DNA of 5,597 nt from Caldilineaceae bacterium. GTDB taxonomy: Bacteria > Chloroflexota > Anaerolineae > Caldilineales > Caldilineaceae. The stretch's first letter is position 1. Every line of letters begins with the position of its first letter. Both the position numbers and the translations under genes were made by a program. Location of the stretch: contig JAAUPU010000253.1 of the NCBI GenBank assembly GCA_012032975.1, positions 1 to 5,597 on the forward strand, given 5' to 3'. This document shows, in pieces, positions 1-5,515 of the stretch. The notes beneath the pieces were generated by a model. It was not told the DNA's origin. It saw only the letters and a program-made list of their open reading frames with translations, and searched no databases.

Positions 1-418
1 CTGTCGAGCCGACGGCCCTCGAACCGACGGAAACGCCAGCCACGACCCAGATCGATGTACCGACCAAAGCCGCCGAACAGATTCTGTTGCCGACCGTTAC
101 ACCCACGCCGATACGGGATGCAGTTGCTACTCTGGGTGCGGTCGAGGTCGTGACCGAGACACTGCCTGCTGCTGGAGGCGTACTGGTTTCGCCGACGCCC
201 GCGCCATCCGCTGAACCCAGATTGACGGCCGACACAGCGCCGCCAGTCAATGTGGCGGAAGATGCTGAAGCCGGCGGTGATGGCGCGCCCGTGCCGGAAG
301 ATTGCCAGTGACTGGCTTTTCGACTTCAAGCCTGGGCTGGCGCATGCCAACGGTGCTGGTCGCCATCTTCCTGGGTGTGCTGTTGCTGGGGTTGGCGGAT
401 CGGAAACGCAGGCCTTAG
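1..418 (+). CDS. C-terminal end of an LPXTG-type surface protein (5' end outside window, frameshifted)
   Basis: Reading from base 3, the frame is open from the left edge to a TGA at 309-311. It encodes about 100 residues dominated by Pro, Thr, Ala, Val and Glu, including PTVTPTP and VSPTPAPSAEP. This is a low-complexity, extended composition typical of extracellular linkers or wall-spanning stalks. In the next frame, open from 281 to a TAG at 416-418, the sequence reads LPVTG, then a short linker, a hydrophobic stretch (VLVAIFLGVLLLGL) and ADRKRRP. That is the full architecture of a sortase sorting signal. Restoring one T in the TT at 302-303 (GAT TTG CCA) would join the two as EDLPVTG. Inference: a cell-surface protein covalently anchored by sortase. 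The N-terminal functional domain is outside the window, so its job is unknown. The alternative is two separate products, discussed under the sorting-signal entry. Confidence 0.7.
302..418 (+). other. Sortase sorting signal: LPVTG, membrane helix, basic tail (in shifted frame)
   Basis: Codons from 302 read LPVTG, followed by about a dozen polar residues, a roughly 14-16 residue hydrophobic segment and a terminal RKRRP. In LPXTG proteins the transpeptidase cuts between Thr and Gly, while the helix and basic tail hold the precursor in the membrane. All three parts are present, in order and with normal spacing. The signal is one frame away from the Pro/Thr-rich stalk. A competing reading is a free-standing 36-residue membrane protein starting at GTG 308, overlapping the upstream TGA as GTGA and preceded by GGAAG at 296-300. 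I prefer the frameshift reading because LPVTG begins two codons before that GTG and would otherwise be coincidence. Confidence 0.65.
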
Positions 419-448
419 GCGCGGCGCAATCAGAAGCCAACCGAACAC

Positions 449-488
449 AAAAAGGAGCTTGGGCATCCAAATGCCCAAGCTCCTTTTT
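449..488. terminator. Bidirectional intrinsic terminator
   Basis: Two perfectly complementary 18-base arms (449-466 and 471-488) surround a CCAA loop. The outer ends are A5 on the left and T5 on the right, so each strand gives a GC-containing stem followed by a U tract. It lies 30 bases after the surface-protein stop at 418 and 31 bases before the recombinase stop at 520. It can therefore end transcription for both convergent genes. The rest of 419-519 shows nothing else recognisable. Confidence 0.92.
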
Positions 489-519
489 CTTTGGCGGGCA
501 GACTGTCAATGAGGTTGGC

Positions 520-1491
520 TCAATAGAGGTTGTCGGTCAGGCCTGGCTCCAACTCGTCCAACACATAGTGGCGAGCGGTGGTCTCCAGCCGCTTGTGACC
601 CAGTGCTTTCTGCGCCTGGCGAATGTCCTTGCGGGCCAGTTGTGTGCCGACAAAACGACGAAAGTCGTGGGGTTTGACATTGGTCAGCCCAGCTTCAGAG
701 GCATATTTTCGCACGATCTGCCAGACCGCCACGGCGGAGAGCGGGCGATCAGAGGCGCGTTGGCCGCGTCCGTCAAAGGCTGTAAAGATGTAGTCACTCT
801 CGACGGGCCGCACCTCCAGCCAGACAAGAATGTGTTCGTATGCCTCCCGACTCAACGGCGCCTCGCGCGGCTCGACATCGTTCTTGCCCCGTACTAAGAC
901 CACATAGCTCGAACCTTTGGGTCGGATCTGTTGAGGTTTCAGATCCGCCAATTCGCCGACGCGCAGCGCGCTGCCGGCAAGCGTGGCCAGCATGGCAGTG
1001 TCCCGGACGCCGATCAATCGCGACAGGTCGGGCATTTCGCATAGTTCTCGCATTTCCTGAGGTTCGATGCGCACCCTTGCATTGGGCTTGATCCGCTCCT
1101 TGAGCGCAACCGCCTTGACGCCACGGATCAACTCAAAGGCTGCCGCGACCTCATTTTCGAGATAGCCCTGCGCTGCCCCCTCGCGCATGAGCCGCTTGAC
1201 CGCGCTCAACATACGGTTGATGGTGTTGGGGCTTTTGTCTGTCTCTTGGGCCAGATGGGCCCGCCAGCGCGCCAGGGTGGCCGAGTCGACCGCTGCGGCG
1301 AACGTGCCGGCATAGTCCAGATAGGCGGCAAAGTCGCGGCGATACATGGCAATGCTGGAAGGCGCAAGCTGGCCGGCAAGGATCGAGGCATCGAAGGGCT
1401 GTGGCATGACTGCCTCGCGCTGTGCAACCCGCATCGGCGTGGTGTGAACTGGGGGGCAGGGCATTTGGGTCGGTAGACATGGATTCCTCAC
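520..1491 (-). CDS. Tyrosine recombinase / phage-type integrase (XerC/XerD-like)
   Basis: A site-specific DNA recombinase that cuts and rejoins DNA through a covalent phosphotyrosine link. The maximal open frame has 323 codons from GTG 1491. An N-terminal SAM-like DNA-binding domain (about residues 38-125) contains [16 protein letters not shown] and [16 protein letters not shown]. The catalytic domain follows, with Arg177 in ALRVGEL, Lys203 in VRGKND, His275 and Arg278 in HDFRR, His299 in LGHKRLETT and the nucleophile Tyr309 in TARHYV. The set is complete, so activity is expected. From ATG 1407, with GAGG 5 bases upstream, it would be 295 residues, close to XerC/D length. The best ribosome site (TGAGGA, 1485-1490) instead serves ATG 1480, which is in frame only if the G6 run at 1451-1456 is one base too long; that gives [15 protein letters not shown] and about 319 residues. 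Whether it is a Xer-type housekeeping enzyme or a mobile-element integrase cannot be told; no attachment site was recognised. Confidence 0.93.
   Translation of the reverse strand: MRNPCLPTQMPCPPVHTTPMRVAQREAVMPQPFDASILAGQLAPSSIAMYRRDFAAYLDYAGTFAAAVDSATLARWRAHLAQETDKSPNTINRMLSAVKRLMREGAAQGYLENEVAAAFELIRGVKAVALKERIKPNARVRIEPQEMRELCEMPDLSRLIGVRDTAMLATLAGSALRVGELADLKPQQIRPKGSSYVVLVRGKNDVEPREAPLSREAYEHILVWLEVRPVESDYIFTAFDGRGQRASDRPLSAVAVWQIVRKYASEAGLTNVKPHDFRRFVGTQLARKDIRQAQKALGHKRLETTARHYVLDELEPGLTDNLY
1485..1490 (-). promoter_or_regulatory. Ribosome binding site TGAGGA for ATG 1480
   Basis: On the minus strand TGAGGA is followed 5 bases after GAGG by ATG at 1480-1478. It is the strongest Shine-Dalgarno match near the recombinase but points to an ATG one frame away from the recombinase as read. 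This decides the start question in favour of 1480 with a one-base error in the nearby C6 run (minus-strand view of G 1451-1456). Confidence 0.65.
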
Positions 1492-1517
1492 TTTTTAATT
1501 AAGCTATTGATAGGTGA

Positions 1518-1546
1518 AGTATACATGACCGACCCGGCGTTGTCAA
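1518..1546 (-). promoter_or_regulatory. Sigma70-type promoter for the recombinase
   Basis: Minus strand: TTGACA (1546-1541, perfect -35), a 17-base spacer, then TATACT (1523-1518, five of six matches to TATAAT). Transcription would start near 1511, leaving a short AT-rich leader before ATG 1480. The -35 box overlaps the regulator's stop codon (1543-1545). A small inverted repeat CTAT-TG-ATAG (1504-1513) sits at the expected start site and could be an operator, but it is too short to be confident. Confidence 0.8.
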
Positions 1547-2598
1547 GAGGGAGCGACGGGGTTTGGCAATTGTTGCTTGGCCGCCCAGAGTGCGGCAAAT
1601 TCATAGGTGTCAGCCTTCTGGGCTTGCGCCAGCAGGTCATTGACTACATCGGGCGGCATCGACTCCGTTTGTGGCGCGATCTGCTCCTCAATCCACGATT
1701 CGGAGAGGCCGGAAGCAGAAGGGGGCCACTTCTTTAGATGTCCAAAAGCCGTGATGGCTTCCTCGATCTGCCCGGTTCGCGCCAAGAGCAACACCAGCGG
1801 GCGCAGACCCAAGAAGATCCGATAGTCCCGATGGCGAGAATTGAGACGCAGGGAGGCCGCTGTCAGTTGACGCGCCTTGGCGTAGTCACCCTGCATCAGA
1901 GTGGCAGCGGCCTGCAATGCATAGACAACCGCCAGTTCGTGCCCACGCGCCGAGGCGCCCAAAATCTGCTCGGATTCTCGCGATCTCGATTCGGCCAGCG
2001 CATACGCGCCGGCGGACAGGTCCAGCGAAGCGAGCATGAGCTGGCTCCACGCAACACGGATCGGCTGACCCAGTCGGCGCGCCAGTGCGAGTCCCTTTTC
2101 GCCTATCGCTTGGGCCTCGTGGTGTTGACCGATGCGGCCCAGGAGCATGGTCAATTCCTGGTAGATGTTTGCCAGGCGCGAAGCGTCGCCCAAATCCTCA
2201 GCCAGCGCCTCCGCCTGATGCAGCAGCGTCAAGGCCTCGTCGGTTGCGCCCTCAAAATTCAGACACTCGGCCAGGATCTGGGCGCTCCAGGCCATGCCGG
2301 CGTGATCCCCCATCTTGAAGTAGAGGTCGTAGCTCTGCCTGGCCAATGGCACCGCCTCTTGACCCTTGCCCGCGTTGCGCAGCAGGATCGCCAGCCGATG
2401 CAGGGAATGGGCCTGGCTGCGTCGATCGCCGATTTCCTGTTGCAATTCAAGAGCCTGTCGAAAATGGGTCTCTGCCGCGAGGTAGTTGCCGTCATCGGCG
2501 TCGGCCTGGGCCAACCCACTCAGGCTGCGGGCGATGCCCCACTTGTGCGAAATCTGCCGATAGAGCGCCAGACTTTGCACAAAGCCAGCGCGGGCCTT
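1543..2598 (-). CDS. Regulator part 6: C-terminal TPR domain
   Basis: About 350 residues of tandem TPR-type helix pairs, with no break inside about 1 kb. Examples are GFVQSLALYRQISHKWGIAR, NYLAAETHFRQALELQQEIG, EAVPLARQSYDLYFKMGDHA, EALTLLHQAEALAEDLGD, HEAQAIGEKGLALARRLG and DYAKARQLTAASLRLNS. Such arrays bind peptides, proteins or small ligands and keep STAND regulators inactive until triggered. GTG 2580 opens a 345-codon frame but is inside a repeat and has no reason to be a start. The stop TGA at 1543-1545 overlaps the -35 box of the recombinase promoter. Which ligand it senses cannot be seen. Confidence 0.88.
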   Translation of the reverse strand, partial: KARAGFVQSLALYRQISHKWGIARSLSGLAQADADDGNYLAAETHFRQALELQQEIGDRRSQAHSLHRLAILLRNAGKGQEAVPLARQSYDLYFKMGDHAGMAWSAQILAECLNFEGATDEALTLLHQAEALAEDLGDASRLANIYQELTMLLGRIGQHHEAQAIGEKGLALARRLGQPIRVAWSQLMLASLDLSAGAYALAESRSRESEQILGASARGHELAVVYALQAAATLMQGDYAKARQLTAASLRLNSRHRDYRIFLGLRPLVLLLARTGQIEEAITAFGHLKKWPPSASGLSESWIEEQIAPQTESMPPDVVNDLLAQAQKADTYEFAALWAAKQQLPNPVAPS

Positions 2599-2601
2599 TC
2601 A

Positions 2602-3387
2602 TCGTCCCCAGGAAGTCGCCTGTATCCCCGCCTGTAGCCAGGCGAAAGCCCGTTTTACCACCAAACCCTCCTCGGCTTCGCTCTCACTCTCACCCTCCAA
2701 TAGGCGGAGTGCTTCTTTCAGTTGCTCGACAGCATCGTCCGTCTTGCCCTGGGCAAATGCGAAGACGCTGCACCAGGTAAGCGCCTCTCCCAGCAAGATG
2801 TGCGCGACCGCGTCATCCGCCGCGCGCAACGCGGAGACCGCGATCTGAGCGCCAGCCACCCCATCCTGGAGCCGGCCCAGCCACTCGTAGAAGCGGCCCA
2901 GCCCATCCATGGACATCTTGACCAATGGCCACTCCAATTGATCGATGGCCCACTGCCAGGCCACGCGCAGGTTTTCGGCCTGCGGTTCTGCTCTGCCGAT
3001 GGCCTCGATTTGGCGAGCGCCGAGGAGTTCTATTCCAAGCGTCTGGGCGATGGTGCAGTAGCGCACACTGTGGCGGCGACGCACGAGCGCTTCTTGAACC
3101 GGGCTGTCGGCCAGCTTGCTGGAAGCGAATTGTCGCACCATCTCGTGCAGCGTGTAGCGGTTGCGCACGCGGTCGAAGTGGATGAGCGATTTTGCCGCCA
3201 AACCGCTCAGTTGACGCATCGTCGCGCCGCCCACTTCCTCCGCAGCCGCCCGCGAAAAGCCACCTCGGAAGACTGAAAGCGCAGCGAAGAGAGCCTGCTC
3301 GTGCTCGTGCAGCTGTCGCCAAGTGGCGTCGAAGACAGCGTGGATACTGCCTGGCGCGCGGCGCGCACGCGTCACCGGCGAGGATGC
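2602..3387 (-). CDS. Regulator part 5: winged-helix-like and helical region before the TPRs
   Basis: It begins SIHAVFDATWRQLHEHEQAL, followed by FAALSVFRGGFSRAAAEEV, LSGLAAKSLIHFD and YTLHEMVRQFASSKL. This is the regular post-ATPase helical block of AfsR/MalT-like STAND regulators, which couples the ATPase to the sensor. It continues into helical repeats (AEPQAENLRVAWQWAIDQL, AQGKTDDAVEQLKEALRLLE) that start the TPR array. The frame ends at a TGA (2599-2601) just after GIQATSW. The TPR part continues in the same frame on the other side of that stop. Confidence 0.85.
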
Positions 3388-3475
3388 TCAGACTGCTGCG
3401 TAGCTCCGCCACAATCGCATCCAATGGGAGCACCTCTACCCAGGCAGCCGCCAGTTCGATGGCCAGCGGCATCCC
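3350..3475 (-). CDS. Regulator part 4: GxP motif and ATPase C-terminal segment
   Basis: This short piece carries GMPLAIELAAAWVEVL then LDAIVAELRSSLSILAGDA, the helical stretch after the GxP motif in NB-ARC regulators. Beyond LAGDA, at about 3370, the frame stays open to 2813 but its product turns into Arg/Pro-rich shadow sequence. The adjacent frame gives the expected GSIHAVFDATWRQL. The switch point lies in a GC-rich CGCG stretch between 3350 and 3387. The exact base cannot be fixed by eye. Confidence 0.75.
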
Positions 3476-4160
3476 TCCACAAGTCGGCATATCTCGACGG
3501 CTTGCGCACTGTTTTGCTCGGACAGGTCAAAGCCGGGCGCGGCCCGTTGTGCGCTCTGCACAAACAGCTGAACGGCGGCGGACGCTTGCGCCGCCGACCC
3601 TCGGTCTGCATCGCCCTGATCCAGACCGAGGATGGGAAACACTTGCTCGCCAGGCAGACGCAGCCGTTCGCGCGATGTGACGAGAATCTTCACGCGCGGG
3701 GCCATCTGCAAGAGCTCGGCCAGCAAGTCGGCGCTTTCCACCAGATGCTCAAAGTTGTCCAGCAAGAGCGCCATCTCCTTCGCGGCCAGATAGTCGACTA
3801 GCTGCGCCTTGGGCGCCCGGCGGTCGCCGGCTTGAAGGGCCAGACCGATCCCCTCTGCGATTGCATTGACGATCTGTTCCGGTCTCGACGCGGTCGCCAA
3901 CTCCACGAAAAAGACGCCGTGAGAAAAGAGCCTCGCATCGACCAGCCGCTGGCCGGCAGCCAGCGCCAGCCGGGTCTTCCCCATGCCGCCCAGCCCCACA
4001 ATCGAGACAAGCCGGACGCCGTTCGATGTGAGCAGGTCGTTCAGTCTCTCCACGTGGGCCTCGCGGCCAACCATGGGCGTTAGTGCCGACGGCAAGTTGT
4101 TGGGACTGGGCGCATCTGGTGCGGCTTGCCCGACACGGTCCGTTCGTTGCCTCTGCGTAC
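3473..4160 (-). CDS. Regulator part 3: NB-ARC / STAND ATPase core
   Basis: The domain begins LTPMVGREAHVERLNDLL. It has a Walker A P-loop GLGGMGKT (about 3973-3996), a Walker B strand MALLLDNFEHL (LLLDN at about 3754-3768), and the sensor strand VKILVTSRERLRLPGE that follows it in AP-ATPases. ATP or ADP binding is expected to act as a switch. The frame runs on to a stop at 3436 but goes wrong after CRLVEG. In the adjacent frame the conserved GMPLAIELAAAW (the GxP motif of this fold) appears at once. Adding one G to the GGG opposite 3473-3475 restores VEGMPLAIELA. All nucleotide-binding motifs are present. Confidence 0.88.
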
Positions 4161-4552
4161 CCCCGGCGACCTCGTTTCAGCGCTTCCGCCAGCAGGACTG
4201 TTTCGTCGCTGGGATGGGCCTTCAGTTCGGCATCCAGGATGCGAACGCAACTGTCGTACTGTCTCAGAGCAGTCACAGTATCGCCCACGGCTGCGTAGAG
4301 TTGCATAAGCGTGCGGTGCGCTTCCTCGTGGGCAGCGTCCAACGCCAACATCCGGTGCGCATCCTGGATGCCATGCTCCAGATCGCCGCGCGCCAAGCCA
4401 TCGTTTGCCAAGTCGGCCAATGCGCCGAGGGCAAGACGGCGATAGTGGCCTCTTTGAACTGTCAACCACTCTTCAAAGAGGGCGGCGTCATTCGCGCGAA
4501 AATCGCTGAGAAACTCGTCACGATAGAGATAAACCGCCTCGCGCAGCGCTCT
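4160..4552 (-). CDS. Regulator part 2: BTAD (helical activation domain)
   Basis: In this frame the sequence runs LREAVYLYRDEFLSDF, NDAALFEEWLTVQRGHYRRL, then helices with DLEHGIQDAHRMLALD, EEAHRTLMQLYAAVGD and ALRQYDSCVRILDAEL, ending ETVLLAEALKRGRRG. These are the classic BTAD helical repeats that follow the winged helix in SARP-type activators. The TTG at 4465 that could start a shorter product is internal to the domain and unlikely to be used. After the C5 run at 4160-4164 the frame loses protein character. Removing one base there gives a smooth linker (GTQRQRTDRVGQAAPDAPSP) into the ATPase. Confidence 0.85.
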
Positions 4553-4950
4553 CGCGCATTAGGATCGACCGGTACCCCGCCTTGTAAACGCTGGCACGCC
4601 CGCTCGAAGATATGGGCATCGATCCAGATCGTGCGCTGGCGGTTGACCGAGACAGTTTGCCGGTCGGCGAGGATGTGATCGCCCACGGATTGGCGCAGCT
4701 GGACCAGGGCCTTGCGAAGGCTCGTACGGGCCAATCTCTCCGTGCTATCGGACCAGAGCAGCCCAGCCAGCAGTTGTCGATCTTGGGCGCGTGCGGTCAC
4801 GCCCAGATAGACCAGCAGCGCTTGGGCCTTCTGCGCGGTGAGATCGACGCACGACGTGCCGCCAACCTCGATCTGCAACGGACCCAGGACGGATAGCTTT
4901 AGCTCTGCCGCCTCGAACACAGACCTCGACTCCTCTTTGACTTCTGGCAT
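4547..4950 (-). CDS. Regulator part 1: winged-helix DNA-binding domain and start of BTAD
   Basis: From ATG 4950 the product begins MPEVKEESRSVFEAAE and enters the winged helix with LKLSVLGPLQIEVGG. It then has the family's conserved blocks: a KAQALLVYLGV helix, LAGLLWSD, LARTSLRKALVQLRQ (recognition-helix region) and DAHIFERAC at the join to BTAD. The same frame stays open upstream to 5091, but those residues lie across the promoter and show no domain similarity. Downstream the frame becomes meaningless after DPNARER and stops at 4462. The next frame supplies LREAVYLYRDEFLSDF directly, so one base, probably a C, appears to be missing at 4541-4552. Confidence 0.85.
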
Positions 4951-4955
4951 GTCTA

Positions 4956-4960
4956 CCTCA
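4956..4960 (-). promoter_or_regulatory. Ribosome binding site of the regulator
   Basis: Minus-strand TGAGG lies 5-6 bases before ATG 4950. It sets the regulator start, ruling out the 47-codon longer frame from 5091, which would begin upstream of the likely promoter. Confidence 0.75.
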
Positions 4961-5008
4961 GGTTCGGACTCAGCCCGGCATGACTTTTGACACGCGTGAT
5001 TTGTTGGT

Positions 5009-5020
5009 GAGCGAGCGAGC
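5009..5020. repeat. Three tandem GAGC units in the regulator leader
   Basis: GAGC is repeated exactly three times within the expected 5' leader of the regulator, just downstream of the predicted transcription start. The unit is too short to match the known heptamer direct repeats bound by SARP proteins, so a role is unproven. The rest of 4951-5155 holds the promoter, the ribosome site and a GTCGCGAC palindrome at 5104-5111. Confidence 0.4.
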
Positions 5021-5032
5021 GGGACGACTTCG

Positions 5033-5061
5033 ATTATACGCCAAGTGCCTGTGCGGTTCAA
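5033..5061 (-). promoter_or_regulatory. Sigma70-type promoter for the regulator
   Basis: Minus strand: TTGAAC (5061-5056, four of six matches to TTGACA), a 17-base spacer, and a perfect TATAAT (5038-5033). The start would be near 5026, giving a leader of about 75 bases before ATG 4950. It reads toward the regulator and away from the plus-strand frame at 5156. Confidence 0.7.
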
Positions 5062-5155
5062 TCGAGACGAAACACTCACGCCAGCAGGCACGACACATAA
5101 GTAGTCGCGACAGAGTCACGCATCTTTCACGGTAGGGTCGCGCTACGATCCTATC

Positions 5156-5515
5156 ATGGCTTTAGGTCCACAACCGGACCAGGCGCGCTGGGCAAACCGG
5201 GAGTACCTGGGAGCAGGGGGCAAGATCGACATGTTTGGGAAAAAGAAGCTGGCTTTGGAATGGCAGATGGTCGATGACGAGCCGACATGGCAGCGATTGT
5301 CGATGCAGGATATGGGCGAGAAAATCGGCACGACGACGGCAGTCGGCAAAAGTACGCGAAACCATCAGCACGTCCACGCCAGACCGCCGTACGCACCGGT
5401 GCGTCGGAGAACCGATCCGCGCCGATGCGATCGTAAATCCCGACTGCGTCGGCGTATGCAAGCGCGGTCTGTTCTGTGTCATCCAAACCGAGCGCATAGC
5501 TCGCGATCAACGTAA
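5156..5515 (+). CDS. Unrecognised small protein; coding-like only for its first ~70 codons
   Basis: From ATG 5156 the frame gives MALGPQPDQARWANREYLG, then KIDMFGKKKLALEWQMVDDE, then TWQRLSMQDMGEKIGTTTAV. Over these first 70 codons my hand count gives G+C of about 57, 44 and 69 percent at codon positions 1, 2 and 3, the order expected for a real gene in GC-rich DNA. QDMGEKIGTTTAVGKST loosely resembles a helix-turn-helix, but this is weak. After about 5365 the product becomes Arg/His/Pro-rich and looks like the shadow of the minus-strand TPR frame, so the true end is unclear. A frameshift or truncation near 5350 is possible. No convincing Shine-Dalgarno or promoter precedes it. I do not recognise the family. 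Confidence 0.4.
   Translation: MALGPQPDQARWANREYLGAGGKIDMFGKKKLALEWQMVDDEPTWQRLSMQDMGEKIGTTTAVGKSTRNHQHVHARPPYAPVRRRTDPRRCDRKSRLRRRMQARSVLCHPNRAHSSRST

Larger units (their letters stand above)
1543..4950 (-). pseudogene. BTAD / NB-ARC / TPR transcriptional regulator (AfsR/SARP-like), one gene split by frameshifts
   Basis: The whole stretch reads as one multidomain regulator of about 1,135 codons, usual for this architecture. The order is an OmpR-like winged helix (DNA binding), a bacterial transcriptional activation domain (BTAD), an NB-ARC-type STAND ATPase, a helical region, and TPR repeats likely to sense a ligand or partner. In this family nucleotide binding and TPR input control DNA binding. 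The start ATG 4950 follows TGAGG (4956-4960) and a promoter at 5033-5061. The frame breaks near 4541-4552, 4160-4164, 3473-3475 and 3350-3387, with an in-frame TGA at 2599-2601. Domain sequence resumes immediately on the other side of each break and no domain is missing. Several breaks fall in short G or C runs. This could be a recent pseudogene, but read errors explain it as well or better. The individual parts are listed separately. Target genes are unknown. Confidence 0.85.

Noticed and set aside
250..897. 215-codon plus-strand open frame
   Set aside because: It runs through the terminator hairpin and antisense to the recombinase catalytic domain. Its residues are the shadow of two other genes.
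1151..1480. 109-codon minus-strand frame from ATG 1480
   Set aside because: Only the start and ribosome site look real. After about ten codons it is a Cys/His/Pro-rich shadow of the recombinase.
1738..2637. 299-codon plus-strand open frame
   Set aside because: It is exactly antisense to the TPR domain, is Gln/Arg-rich and shows no domain of its own. Long antisense frames are common in GC-rich genes.
3436..4160. Reading the NB-ARC ATPase as an antiphage STAND (Avs-like) defence gene
   Set aside because: The N-terminal winged helix plus BTAD marks a transcriptional regulator. No nuclease, TIR, protease or other effector domain is present.
3983..4678. 231-codon plus-strand open frame
   Set aside because: It is antisense to the BTAD and P-loop coding sequence, with no coherent protein character.
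4951..5091. 47-codon N-terminal extension of the regulator from 5091
   Set aside because: It spans the predicted promoter and leader, lacks family similarity, and ATG 4950 has a good ribosome site.
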